The translations under genes were made by a program, and so were the position numbers. 20,485 nucleotides of DNA from a virus: IMG/VR virus record IMGVR_UViG_3300028392_000344, positions 1 through 20,485 of that record, one strand, 5' to 3'. The notes under the pieces are model-generated. The model was not told the origin of the DNA. It saw nothing but the letters and a program-made list of their open reading frames with translations, and made no database searches. Below, in pieces: positions 1 through 7,125 of the stretch (position 1 is its first letter; every line of letters begins with the position of its first letter).

Positions 1-268
1 TTTTAATATAATCCTGGGGTTTTAATTTGTGACTATTACACCATTGAACTAGTTCTGCGGTTAATTGCTCTGGAGTAATTTCATTAATATCAACAGCAAC
101 ATCTAAGTCGCCAGAAGTAGGTTTGCGACCGGTACTACCTAATGTATTATTTTGTAAATCAATATCAAGCATTTGCTCAAGCCAGTCTAGTGTAGGCTTA
201 ACATCTATTTGATTGATGCGCTGAGTAGCGGCTTGCTTCTCGCCAGTTTTAAATACGTTGCCGCCCAT
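1..268 (-). CDS. Nucleotidyltransferase-like protein, N-terminal part (runs off left edge)
   Basis: Only the first 89 codons are in the window; the C-terminus lies beyond base 1. The ATG at 268-266 shares one base with the TAA of the next upstream gene (TAATG), so the two are probably translationally coupled. The fragment contains LGSTGRKPTSGDLDVAVD at about residues 43-60. This fits the nucleotidyltransferase-fold signature: a GS pair, a short loop, then D-x-D carrying the metal-binding aspartates. That signature is shared by polymerase-beta-like, CCA-adding and MNT-type enzymes. The substrate cannot be told from this part. From memory, aquatic T4-like phages carry a conserved protein of this type, but I could not check this. 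The fold assignment is moderately sure; the exact function is open. Confidence 0.6.
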   Translation of the reverse strand, partial: MGGNVFKTGEKQAATQRINQIDVKPTLDWLEQMLDIDLQNNTLGSTGRKPTSGDLDVAVDINEITPEQLTAELVQWCNSHKLKPQDYIK

Positions 269-1248
269 TATTTGCCTGCCTTAAATGCTTTTAATTCTTC
301 TGCTAATAATCTTTCAGCTTTCAGGAAATTATCCAATGTATCTGAGCCGGAGAGACGAGACGGAGGATCATTTTGTAATTGCTTAACCATTGCGTCAACA
401 CCATGTTGTTTTATTAAGCCAATAAAGTCAGCGGCTGGCATACCTTTTCCATTACGAGTACCTGCGGTACTAGGCGTATCACCTTGCCCACCTGAAGAAA
501 ATGCCTTTGTTAATAATTTTTTGAATAGCGGCGCGGCTTGTTTTACATCAGTGGATTTTTCAATAGCATCTACATCAGGTTTTAAATCTGGATCTTGTTC
601 TGCGCCTTTTAACTCAGGTATTTTTGCGTCTGCCCATTGACTAAATTTTGATAATGGTAAATGGTCGCTTGATCCGGCTGTCTTGGCACCGCCAGGAATT
701 ACAATGCCGCCCGGCGATGTATATTCGGGTGCTTCTTTAATTCCTGACAATGGGCTCATTTGTTTATTTTGTGCTGAGATATTTTGTTGCGTTTGCGTAT
801 TATACCCATTAGATTTAACTGGTTCAACCGGTGCGACTTTTTCAGCAGCATCTGGATTTGTTTGATATTGTATATCTGGGCCAAATGTATTTTGAAATGC
901 TACTGTATACTGATTAACTTTTTGTGATGCTTTAGGATTTTTTGCTAATTGTTTAGCCGCTTGTTGTGCATCGTATCCTTTTTGCCCGGGAGCAATCCAA
1001 TACCCTTCGTCACCTGGCTTTTTGCCAGCGTTCATTCTAGCTTGTATGGCAGATAAATTTTTATCTGCTTTATTTTTATAAACTTGATTTTGTGCTTGTT
1101 GATATGCTTGTGGGCTTACTAAAGCCTTGCCTACACCTTTGAGTCCGCCAGTGGATGCGCCAGTTTTCACTGTTTGAATAGCAGACTTGACACCATCAAG
1201 TAATCCTTCGTCGGTACGCTGAAGTTTAGTTAGTTCATGAATTTGCAT
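268..1248 (-). CDS. Conserved phage protein, unknown function (possibly virion-associated)
   Basis: This 326-residue protein starts MQIHELTKLQ. The ATG has a good ribosome site (TAAGGA, about 6 bases upstream). It overlaps the end of the preceding gene by 14 bases. No catalytic motif is visible. It is rich in Gln, Ala, Lys and Pro. Residues 1-110 look helical with a small Gly/Ala stretch near 30-45. The middle (about 140-200) is low-complexity and Gly/Pro-rich. The C-terminal third is charged and helical. From memory, the MxIHEL start and Ala/Gln-rich composition resemble uncharacterised proteins near structural genes in aquatic T4-like phages, so a virion or assembly role is possible but is inference. 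That it is a real gene is well supported by length, ribosome site and coupling to both neighbours. Confidence 0.75.
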   Translation of the reverse strand: MQIHELTKLQRTDEGLLDGVKSAIQTVKTGASTGGLKGVGKALVSPQAYQQAQNQVYKNKADKNLSAIQARMNAGKKPGDEGYWIAPGQKGYDAQQAAKQLAKNPKASQKVNQYTVAFQNTFGPDIQYQTNPDAAEKVAPVEPVKSNGYNTQTQQNISAQNKQMSPLSGIKEAPEYTSPGGIVIPGGAKTAGSSDHLPLSKFSQWADAKIPELKGAEQDPDLKPDVDAIEKSTDVKQAAPLFKKLLTKAFSSGGQGDTPSTAGTRNGKGMPAADFIGLIKQHGVDAMVKQLQNDPPSRLSGSDTLDNFLKAERLLAEELKAFKAGK

Positions 1249-1483
1249 CAGTTTTCCTTACGGTGCGAGTAAACTTGCCTGGGTCGCGAAGTTTAATAGC
1301 GTTAATCAATTTGCGTGTAAGGTTCTCTGCTTGCTCTGGACTATAGGTAGAGTCGATTTGCTCTAACAAACGTATAGCACTATCGATAATATTGGTGGCG
1401 CGATTTTCGATAATATGACGGTTGTCATACTCGGTGTATAAGCTATCTAATTCTTCTAATAAACTACGGGTTTTCTTTTGCAT
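1235..1483 (-). CDS. Small helical protein, unknown function
   Basis: This 82-residue protein starts MQKKTRSLLEEL. It is charged and almost entirely predicted helical, with no cysteines and no recognisable motif. Its stop lies inside the next gene (14-base overlap), a typical coupled phage arrangement. An AAGG sits about 13 bases before the ATG, a weak ribosome site. An nATAAATA box lies 21 bases upstream of the ATG, so it may head the short unit 1483-1. Function not recognised. Confidence 0.65.
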   Translation of the reverse strand: MQKKTRSLLEELDSLYTEYDNRHIIENRATNIIDSAIRLLEQIDSTYSPEQAENLTRKLINAIKLRDPGKFTRTVRKTDANS

Positions 1484-1503
1484 AATTGCCAGAACCTTTT
1501 TAT

Positions 1504-1511
1504 TATTTATT
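1504..1511 (-). promoter_or_regulatory. Late-promoter-like box AATAAATA
   Basis: On the minus strand the 53-base gap after the helicase gene contains AATAAATA, one base away from the T4 late promoter box TATAAATA. It lies 20 bases before the ATG of the 82-residue gene. Transcription would begin near 1497, leaving a leader of about 14 bases. AT-rich DNA produces such boxes by chance, so confidence is limited. Confidence 0.35.
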
Positions 1512-1536
1512 ACAATTCATTGTATGTTGTCTGGAA

Positions 1537-2940
1537 TTAATTCTGTTTAATTTGCCCTAATAATGCCTTTAATTTGCTACTTTGTACATCCGCAGTAATT
1601 TTGCTTGTTTCGCCCATGTCTTCGTCTGTAGATCCAACATTAATTACTTTACTTTGTGTTTTAATACTATCATAAATGTTAGGTTTTTTAAACGAATTTA
1701 CTGGGCTGGTTTCTTCGGGTAAATCCGTAATGCGCATAGTTTCGATGTTATATTCTAATTCAACTTTTTGCCCAGTTCCATTACTTGTACGAGTTTTCAT
1801 ACATTGTAACTGATAACGCCCACGCTCTTTCATAGCACGACTTGTAAAGATACCAAACACATTATCTGCGGTATTAATTTTACTAATACCGCCAGCAATA
1901 TGACTGTGGTCAAATTCAATTTCTTCAACTGCTCCGCGATTTAATTGCGATGCTGTCACCAATAATACTCCCAGTTCTTGCGCCAAGTTACGCAATTCTT
2001 CCGCTACATATTTGTCTTTAATAAACTGATCATTGGGATTAACTTTAACACTAGCTGGCATTAACAAGTCCAAGTAATCAACCATAATAAAATCAACTTT
2101 AATTCCTGTTTGTACTTGTACTTCTTTTAAATATGCGCGAACATCATTAATATTACTTTGAGCTGGTAATGATTTTACTCGATATTGCCCAGCTTTTTTG
2201 CCAAACATTTTAATCTTTAATTCTGCTGTTTCTAAATCTTTGCGAATTTCTTTAGTTGACATATTAGATAGCATCGCATCAGTACGCAAGCCCACGAGTT
2301 CTTCACTAAGTTCTAAACTAACATAAACACCACTCAATCCTTGTTCCAACCATCCTAAGGCAATATTCATCATAACTAAAGATTTACCCGAGCCAGATCC
2401 GCCAGCAAAGATATTAAGTTCTCCGCGACTAAATCCACCATATAAAATCTTATCCAGACTAGGCCAACCTGTACTTACTTGCCCGCCTGAATTAAAATAT
2501 TTGTCATTACGACCTCTGGGATCAGCAAAGTAATCTGTGCCCATGTCTTTTTGTAAACTAATTTGTACCGCATCTTTAATTAATTTTTCTACTGGAGCAA
2601 AATCACCCTTTTCCAATAAGTCTGCTGATTTTAAAATTGCTCTTTCTAATTCCTGGCGTTTAGTAAAACTCTCAAATTCTTCCATAAACCAATTTAAGTT
2701 GCCGTCTGGCAGTTCTGGCAGTTCATTAAGTTTGGATCCTGTGGCCGCATTAATTTGTTGTAATACCGGAAGTGTACCATGATCTTCATAGTGTTTTTTG
2801 ATAAACTCTGCCGCGGACCTAACATTACGGTCAAAGTTTTCCGGATTATAAATATTTTGAACACGAACAAAAGATTCGGCGTCGTGTAGCATCATTTCTA
2901 AGAATAGTTTTTGGACTTCAATCCCGTAATCGTTTAGCAA
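1537..2940 (-). CDS. gp41: Replicative DNA helicase, T4 gp41 (DnaB family)
   Basis: This 467-residue protein is the hexameric 5'-3' fork helicase that works with primase gp61 (T4 gp41 is about 475 residues). The N-terminal domain (1-140) is followed by a RecA-like ATPase core. Walker A is GGSGSGKS at 180-187, the catalytic Glu lies in VSLELSEEL near 210, Walker B is FIMVDYLDLL near 284-293, and the sensor-like TASQLNR is at 329-335. No intein is present, although gp41 genes elsewhere carry them. The start appears to be TTG at 2940-2938. The frame is closed by a TAA just upstream, an AAGGA lies 9 bases before the TTG, and the next in-frame ATG (2895) would remove the conserved-looking YGIEVQK start. 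The first 23 bases overlap the end of the primase gene, so translation is probably coupled to primase. No promoter of its own is seen. Confidence 0.95.
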   Translation of the reverse strand: MLNDYGIEVQKLFLEMMLHDAESFVRVQNIYNPENFDRNVRSAAEFIKKHYEDHGTLPVLQQINAATGSKLNELPELPDGNLNWFMEEFESFTKRQELERAILKSADLLEKGDFAPVEKLIKDAVQISLQKDMGTDYFADPRGRNDKYFNSGGQVSTGWPSLDKILYGGFSRGELNIFAGGSGSGKSLVMMNIALGWLEQGLSGVYVSLELSEELVGLRTDAMLSNMSTKEIRKDLETAELKIKMFGKKAGQYRVKSLPAQSNINDVRAYLKEVQVQTGIKVDFIMVDYLDLLMPASVKVNPNDQFIKDKYVAEELRNLAQELGVLLVTASQLNRGAVEEIEFDHSHIAGGISKINTADNVFGIFTSRAMKERGRYQLQCMKTRTSNGTGQKVELEYNIETMRITDLPEETSPVNSFKKPNIYDSIKTQSKVINVGSTDEDMGETSKITADVQSSKLKALLGQIKQN

Positions 2941-3895
2941 GTTGCATTTTCCTTATTTCAATTTTAATTTTACTAGTTTCTTTAGACTGTAATATAATTA
3001 GCAAAGTTGCAACTCTGCCTAATTTTACTACCGCATCATTGATATCTTTAATTCCTGCTGGCCAGATTGGAATACTAACTGCCCATCCTAATTCTATAGC
3101 ACGGGCTATCAATTTCAATCCAGCTTCGTCTTGATCTGGAACTACAATAACATCGCGCTGTAAATTTTTAATTAGCTGTGCTTGTGCGGCATTTATATCA
3201 TTGTGCATAACTGCCATGCCATCCACAGATAATGCGTCAAAAATTCCTTCAACTACAATTATATACTGCCAATCTGCGTGTTGTAAATCTTGTCCAAATA
3301 CATATCCTGGTTGCATATCATTCAAATACTTGGGTACACGATTGTCTAAAAACCTGCTAGTATTGCCTACAATTTGGTGGTTATGCGTAAAAGGTATTAC
3401 CACCCTAGGGCGTATAGCTTTACCACTATCCACCATGTACGGATACTTAGTAGGATCAACTGCTCTAGATTTAAGATAAGCCCATTGTTCTTTATGCTTA
3501 TCCTTATCCAGTAATTCCAACCCTGCTGGTAAATCCTTTTCTTCAAATTCAATTTCAATTTTTTTAATTAGTTTAGCTTGATCTTCTAACATACCATGTA
3601 TGCTGCGATGGCGCAAACTTTCTAAATTTATATGCTCGATAGTCATGGTATCTACATTTAACCACTCAAGCAATTTGCGAGCTTTGTATGTTAACGCACG
3701 ACCTAATGTAAATGAAGTTGTATACTGACAATTAAAACAATGATATGACCAACCTTCTGGATTTATTTTAATTCCACCACGCTGTCTTTTATCTTGTGTG
3801 TCGCCCCGATGAATACAACAAGGCGCATTGAAGGATATCCAACCGGAACTTGTTTGTTTTCGCTTTGCGGGTAAAAAGGAGATTACATCAATCAT
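2918..3895 (-). CDS. gp61: DNA primase, T4 gp61
   Basis: This 325-residue primase (T4 gp61 is about 342) makes RNA primers for lagging-strand synthesis with gp41. The N-terminal zinc-binding module has C26/C27, H29, C53 and C56 (CCIH ... CFNC). The TOPRIM domain has the conserved Glu in IIVVEGIFDAL (E216) and the Asp pair in VVPDQDEAG (D254, D256). KDINDAV at 283-289 is a further conserved-type motif. The ATG at 3895 lies 5 bases from a TATAAT box with a matched -35, so the mRNA is predicted to be leaderless; no Shine-Dalgarno is present. The stop overlaps the helicase start by 23 bases. The identification is secure. Confidence 0.94.
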   Translation of the reverse strand: MIDVISFLPAKRKQTSSGWISFNAPCCIHRGDTQDKRQRGGIKINPEGWSYHCFNCQYTTSFTLGRALTYKARKLLEWLNVDTMTIEHINLESLRHRSIHGMLEDQAKLIKKIEIEFEEKDLPAGLELLDKDKHKEQWAYLKSRAVDPTKYPYMVDSGKAIRPRVVIPFTHNHQIVGNTSRFLDNRVPKYLNDMQPGYVFGQDLQHADWQYIIVVEGIFDALSVDGMAVMHNDINAAQAQLIKNLQRDVIVVPDQDEAGLKLIARAIELGWAVSIPIWPAGIKDINDAVVKLGRVATLLIILQSKETSKIKIEIRKMQLAKRLRD

Positions 3896-3900
3896 GCTTA

Positions 3901-3929
3901 ATTATAACATGAAATTTGGTTGAAATCAA
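3901..3929 (-). promoter_or_regulatory. Sigma70-type promoter of primase/helicase unit
   Basis: On the minus strand: TTGATT (3929-3924), a 17-base spacer, then TATAAT (3906-3901) preceded by TGT, an extended -10. The -10 is followed by TAAGC and then the primase ATG, so position +1 falls on the A of the ATG. A short palindrome, GTTGATTTCAAC, covers the -35 and could be an operator or chance. Confidence 0.8.
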
Positions 3930-3932
3930 CTA

Positions 3933-5120
3933 TTAACGGTACATTAAATTGGTAATAAAACCAGTTGAAATGAGTACTAGGGCGCCTTGGTTCTGTGGTG
4001 GCACTGGATATGCTTGTGGATTGATTTGGCCTAACGCAATTGGCCAATATCCAGAACCGCCGTTGATTACATTTATGGCAACAATCGTTCCATACCCAAC
4101 ACCTTCAGGTCCGTATTCGTCTGGCCCCCAAGTATCCGACATAATTGCTTCGGCTTCTGCTCCAGCGCCATTGCCTAAAATATCTATCTTAGGAGGTGCT
4201 AAGTATCCAGAACCGCCATTTTGAATTTCAATAGAAGTGACTACACCATTCTCACAAGTAGCATAAGCACTAGCAGGAATTCCTGGTTGGTTTGGTGTAG
4301 CAAAAAGTGAGTTATTAAATCCTAACCGAAGTATCGGATACCATCCTTCAATGTTCATGTAAATAGTTTTTGTTTCGTTATAATAAGTTGTCGACTCGGT
4401 AATATTATACCAAATACTTTGATAATTTTGTGCCCACTGGCCTTTAATGGTTCCTGTATATCCAACTAAATCCATTTGTACTGTTGTGATATAATTTTTA
4501 GGCTCGATAAAACTTGTATAAAATTCAGTATTGGCCAATGAATTCCAATACCAACTTCCGGTGCCGCCTGCATACCAACTACCGGCCCAACCTGGGAAAT
4601 TTTCGTATCCTGCTCCGTCAAAACTAACCTGTGAGGACAATGCTGTGGTAGGAATTGTCAAAGGTCTAGAAGGTATAAATTGTGGCAATACTGAGTTTAC
4701 AATATCAATTGGAGCACGGGCTCCAGACTGGGCATTTGTAAATACTGCTTGATTAAGATTACCGCTTTGTACAGTAATAGAATAACTGGCTGGCTGGGCA
4801 ATTAATTCCCATGTATCTTCAGCTGGAATAGTAACTTTGACTTGACCTGTAGCCGCATTAAGAATAGTCATTGGCTCAGTAAGCAATAAAGAAGTTCCTT
4901 CGGTATTTGTTAAGCGAAAGGTAAAAGTACAGCCGTTGACATTTACAGGCTTTTCGTCCTGATTGACAAAGGAAAACAATAATACATTGTCGACTCCAAG
5001 ATTTAAAGTTAGGCGTTTAGAATACACAGGATTGTACCTCATAGAAAAGTATTGCCCGCTTGAGTCTAACAAAAGGACTTGAGTTCGTTGCTGGTATAGA
5101 AAGACTTCTGTGGAATACAT
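3933..5120 (-). CDS. Virion structural protein, tail fiber/baseplate type with GGSGY repeats
   Basis: This 395-residue protein is Gly/Tyr/Trp/Asn-rich and beta-structured in character. Residues about 25-140 (RYNPVYSKRLTLNLG onward, with NQDEKPV near 53) resemble the N-terminal domain of baseplate-upper-protein-like (BppU-type) and cyanophage structural proteins. The C-terminal part carries two copies of an NGGSGY element (301-306 and 353-358). The first is followed by a PPKIDILGNGAGAEAEA pattern typical of repeats in marine phage tail or virion proteins. The specific part of the particle cannot be told. The gene has no Shine-Dalgarno; a CATAAATA late-type box lies 5 bases upstream. It lies next to replication genes rather than a structural cluster, and an HNH endonuclease gene precedes it. 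Confidence 0.75.
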   Translation of the reverse strand: MYSTEVFLYQQRTQVLLLDSSGQYFSMRYNPVYSKRLTLNLGVDNVLLFSFVNQDEKPVNVNGCTFTFRLTNTEGTSLLLTEPMTILNAATGQVKVTIPAEDTWELIAQPASYSITVQSGNLNQAVFTNAQSGARAPIDIVNSVLPQFIPSRPLTIPTTALSSQVSFDGAGYENFPGWAGSWYAGGTGSWYWNSLANTEFYTSFIEPKNYITTVQMDLVGYTGTIKGQWAQNYQSIWYNITESTTYYNETKTIYMNIEGWYPILRLGFNNSLFATPNQPGIPASAYATCENGVVTSIEIQNGGSGYLAPPKIDILGNGAGAEAEAIMSDTWGPDEYGPEGVGYGTIVAINVINGGSGYWPIALGQINPQAYPVPPQNQGALVLISTGFITNLMYR

Positions 5121-5125
5121 ACAAA

Positions 5126-5133
5126 TATTTATG
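5126..5133 (-). promoter_or_regulatory. Late-promoter-like box CATAAATA before the structural gene
   Basis: CATAAATA on the minus strand ends 5 bases before the ATG at 5120 and differs from the T4 late consensus TATAAATA by one base. Late expression suits a structural gene, but the spacing would place +1 at about the start codon. The 14 bases up to and including the ATG match those before the HNH gene at 13 of 14 positions. Confidence 0.5.
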
Positions 5134-5149
5134 CATTTTTACTCGGTAG

Positions 5150-5746
5150 CTAACTAGCATATCTGTTTGATTTGGTACGGTTATCAATTTGCCACAGGGG
5201 TTGCAGATTGGAATAACGACTTAGTATTAAAATCTCTTTTTCAGATTTAGCCCAAGATAACGGAATAATATGGTCAATTTCCCATAAATTCATATTTTCC
5301 CACGACATCCCGCTATTAAACTGTTTTTCTATATGTGTATAAAAATTATCAAAAGAACATCCTAATATTTCGATAGTTTTTGTTTTTTTCGATAATTTGC
5401 CAGCATTGATGGCCCGTCGAATATTCTGCCTAACTCTTTTCTTTAAAGCGAATAACGGATCTGTTTTTAATTTGTTTGCCTGATAATTGCGTTGATATTC
5501 TCGATATTCAACAATGTTTCGTTTCTGCCAAGGGGTGCCGGATTTATCGTAAGATTTATATTGAGCTTTTTCGCTAATGTCTTTGCCAGGGTTTGCTCTT
5601 ATCCAGCACTTAATATTCTCTTGTTCTTTATTTTTTTCGTAATATGCTTTCCTATATGCACTTTTACAGGATTTACATTGATTTTTTCCTTTTACAAAAT
5701 CGCTTAAAGATTTTGATATTCCGCATGAGCTACAAGATTTATTCAT
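5150..5746 (-). CDS. Free-standing HNH homing-type endonuclease
   Basis: This 198-residue protein has an N-terminal zinc ribbon-like site (C5, C8, C24, C27) and a basic helical middle. The C-terminal HNH nuclease domain contains WEIDHIIPLSWAKSEKE (catalytic His at 159), then SNLQPLW (N180) and DNRTKSN. The order is H-N-N, as in many phage HNH enzymes. The GMSWENM stretch just before it is also typical of free-standing phage HNH proteins. The frame is open further upstream to 5908, but that part overlaps a conserved plus-strand gene and precedes the zinc motif, so MNKSCSSCG at 5746 is taken as the start. The gene is probably a selfish mobile element placed between two phage genes. Confidence 0.85.
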   Translation of the reverse strand: MNKSCSSCGISKSLSDFVKGKNQCKSCKSAYRKAYYEKNKEQENIKCWIRANPGKDISEKAQYKSYDKSGTPWQKRNIVEYREYQRNYQANKLKTDPLFALKKRVRQNIRRAINAGKLSKKTKTIEILGCSFDNFYTHIEKQFNSGMSWENMNLWEIDHIIPLSWAKSEKEILILSRYSNLQPLWQIDNRTKSNRYAS

Positions 5747-5750
5747 ACAA

Positions 5751-5758
5751 CTATTTAG
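5751..5758 (-). promoter_or_regulatory. Possible late-type box CTAAATAG before the HNH gene
   Basis: On the minus strand CTAAATAG followed by TTGT and ATG lies just before the HNH start. TAAATAGTTGTATG here matches TAAATATTTGTATG before the structural gene at 13 of 14 positions. It may be a late promoter element or a copied junction. Confidence 0.35.
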
Positions 5759-5784
5759 CGATATTTTACTATAAGTTTTTGGAA

Positions 5785-5792
5785 CATAAATA
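5785..5792 (+). promoter_or_regulatory. Late-promoter-like box CATAAATA, plus strand
   Basis: CATAAATA lies 23 bases before the ATG of the only plus-strand gene. A start near 5799 would give a leader of about 17 bases. No strong Shine-Dalgarno is seen in that leader. The box differs by one base from the T4 late consensus. Confidence 0.4.
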
Positions 5793-5815
5793 TCCCTTGC
5801 AAACACACCACATAA

Positions 5816-6193
5816 ATGAACGAAGAAATTTTTACTAAACTCACTGACAAATACCCGTTTATAACGCTGTGTGTTTACGCCGCCCAAGAATATGTAGGAA
5901 TCATACAAAATCGCGATGATATTATCACAACTATTTACGATTTTGGCTGTATTAACAACTTAGACAATAAGAAACAATTCCTGGAATTAGCCAATATTTG
6001 GTGGTGGGAAAGCAATAGATCCATACCTATTAATATCTTTTTAAAGCAAGATTGGGATCCATTTAAAATAACACTTCGTACTTTTATCAACAAAGATCTC
6101 GAAATTTTACATGGCCCAGTTTGTAGTTTATCCGATATGGCCCGCAAGAAAAGCAAGAGAAAATCTATTACTTTAGTTAGGCGTATGGAGTAA
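5816..6193 (+). CDS. Conserved small phage protein, unknown function
   Basis: This 125-residue protein is the only one encoded on the plus strand. It is divergent from the HNH gene and convergent with the DnaE-like gene, overlapping the latter's end by 21 bases. It contains an aromatic stretch, NIWWWESNRSIPINIFL (about residues 60-76), and a very basic end, ARKKSKRKSITLVRR. The sequence reads as a well-composed protein, and I recall similar proteins (WWWESNR...PINIFLK..W, ending KSKR+SITLVR) in T4-like cyanophages. No enzymatic motif is visible. The basic tail suggests nucleic-acid contact, which is inference. Confidence 0.75.
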   Translation: MNEEIFTKLTDKYPFITLCVYAAQEYVGIIQNRDDIITTIYDFGCINNLDNKKQFLELANIWWWESNRSIPINIFLKQDWDPFKITLRTFINKDLEILHGPVCSLSDMARKKSKRKSITLVRRME

Positions 6194-6742
6194 ATTCATG
6201 TGCAACGCTACCAAGGCGCTGTAAGATATTGAATGACTTTTCTTAAATACAAACCCTTTACTATCGTCTCCGTCCCATACAGTTTTAAACACTTCTGCCC
6301 ACGGCTGATTTTGTAAATGCGCTTTGCCCGGACGAATAATAGCGATGAAAGCCGCCATTCTTGGAATACTATCTGGTTTCATTTTAGCTAGTAAGTCTGT
6401 ATAGTTACCAATATGTACTAACTGTTTGGCCCATTTGGGGTCAGTCCATAGTCTTTCCCACGGTGGTTCTTTTGCTAACATTTCTTTATATTGTTCGGGA
6501 GATTTTATGAGTTGATATACTGACATATTCAACAAGTCAATTTTAAAATAACCACGCCGTTCTGCTTCTTCATAGTCTATTGCCGCACACTGATTTACAG
6601 GATCATATGGAATATCGGTGATGTACACTCCTGAGTTATGTTTGCGAACTTGCCCTTGATGATGTTGTCGTGCTGGGACAGCACTAATCAGTTTTAATAT
6701 TTGCTCTCTATCAGCTAAGTCTAAGTCAATGTCTGCGCTCAT
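6173..6742 (-). CDS. Miniature C-family DNA polymerase (DnaE/PolC)-like protein
   Basis: This 189-residue protein starts at the ATG of an ATGA overlap with the preceding gene; the frame is open further upstream, but coupling favours 6742. Motifs of the bacterial Pol III alpha catalytic core appear in the correct order. DIDLD at 4-8 corresponds to the DFDVD catalytic pair. VRKHNSGV at 32-39 corresponds to GKHAGGV. RRGYFKIDLLNM at 62-73 corresponds to AGLVKFDFLGL and keeps the third aspartate (D69). LLAKMKPDSIPRMAAFIAI then RPG at 137-139 corresponds to the ALFRPG region. FKKSHSISYSALV at 166-178 corresponds to FNKSHSAAYALV. The PHP, beta-binding and C-terminal domains are absent; full alpha subunits exceed 1000 residues. 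Whether it polymerises DNA is unknown. T4-like phages normally replicate with family B gp43, so a repair or regulatory role is possible. The relationship is well supported; the activity is inference. Confidence 0.75.
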   Translation of the reverse strand: MSADIDLDLADREQILKLISAVPARQHHQGQVRKHNSGVYITDIPYDPVNQCAAIDYEEAERRGYFKIDLLNMSVYQLIKSPEQYKEMLAKEPPWERLWTDPKWAKQLVHIGNYTDLLAKMKPDSIPRMAAFIAIIRPGKAHLQNQPWAEVFKTVWDGDDSKGFVFKKSHSISYSALVALHMNLLHTPN

Positions 6743-7125
6743 AATAATACTAGTATAGCAATAATTCCAATATAAGTCAAATAATGTAGGCCTTGATCGG
6801 CGCCTAACAATATCCAAAATGCTCTATCGGCAGGAGTGTATCCTTTGGTAAGATTAGTTTTTACCCAATCAATATGATAATGAACAATACCATCTAAGAC
6901 AGCAAGTATAATAGCAGCATAGTGGGCTCCAATATTCCACGGTAGTGCTATAAACAATACAACCAATGTACCAATTGCGTGCATGCTGGCATGACTTAGA
7001 CCTCCAGGAGCTCCATAAGTGCCTTTGTCTTTGATCATATAAGGAAACTGTAGCCAAAAATCACATATAAAATGTTTGATCCCAAATAAAACCAGCAATA
7101 TAACTATTATTTTTTCCATTACCAT
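6739..7125 (-). CDS. DUF3307-like integral membrane protein
   Basis: This protein has 128 residues, or 126 if the second ATG (7119) is used. It has four hydrophobic segments: near 5-17, 46-64, 67-80 and 112-128. KHFICDFWLQF at 17-27, followed by GGLSHASMHAIG and later HYHIDW, gives the pattern of His and Asp residues (H..CDF.LQ, H...H, H..D) that I associate with the DUF3307 family, whose function is unknown. The start is ambiguous: the ATG at 7119 is coupled as TAATG to the upstream stop, while the ATG at 7125 is better placed after an AGG. The stop overlaps the next gene as ATGA. It probably sits in the host inner membrane. Confidence 0.7.
   Translation of the reverse strand: MVMEKIIVILLVLFGIKHFICDFWLQFPYMIKDKGTYGAPGGLSHASMHAIGTLVVLFIALPWNIGAHYAAIILAVLDGIVHYHIDWVKTNLTKGYTPADRAFWILLGADQGLHYLTYIGIIAILVLL

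Noticed and set aside
209-865. Open plus-strand frames opposite the 326-residue gene
   Set aside because: They are shadows of the minus-strand gene; that gene has a ribosome site and coupled neighbours while these have neither.
5747-5908. Longer HNH protein starting at 5908
   Set aside because: The added part overlaps the conserved-looking plus-strand gene start and has no similarity to the zinc or HNH parts; a start right before the first zinc cysteines is available at 5746.
6173-6742. DnaE-like protein as a decayed fragment of a larger polymerase gene
   Set aside because: All core motifs are present in order in a short intact frame with ATGA coupling to its operon neighbour, which does not look like random decay.
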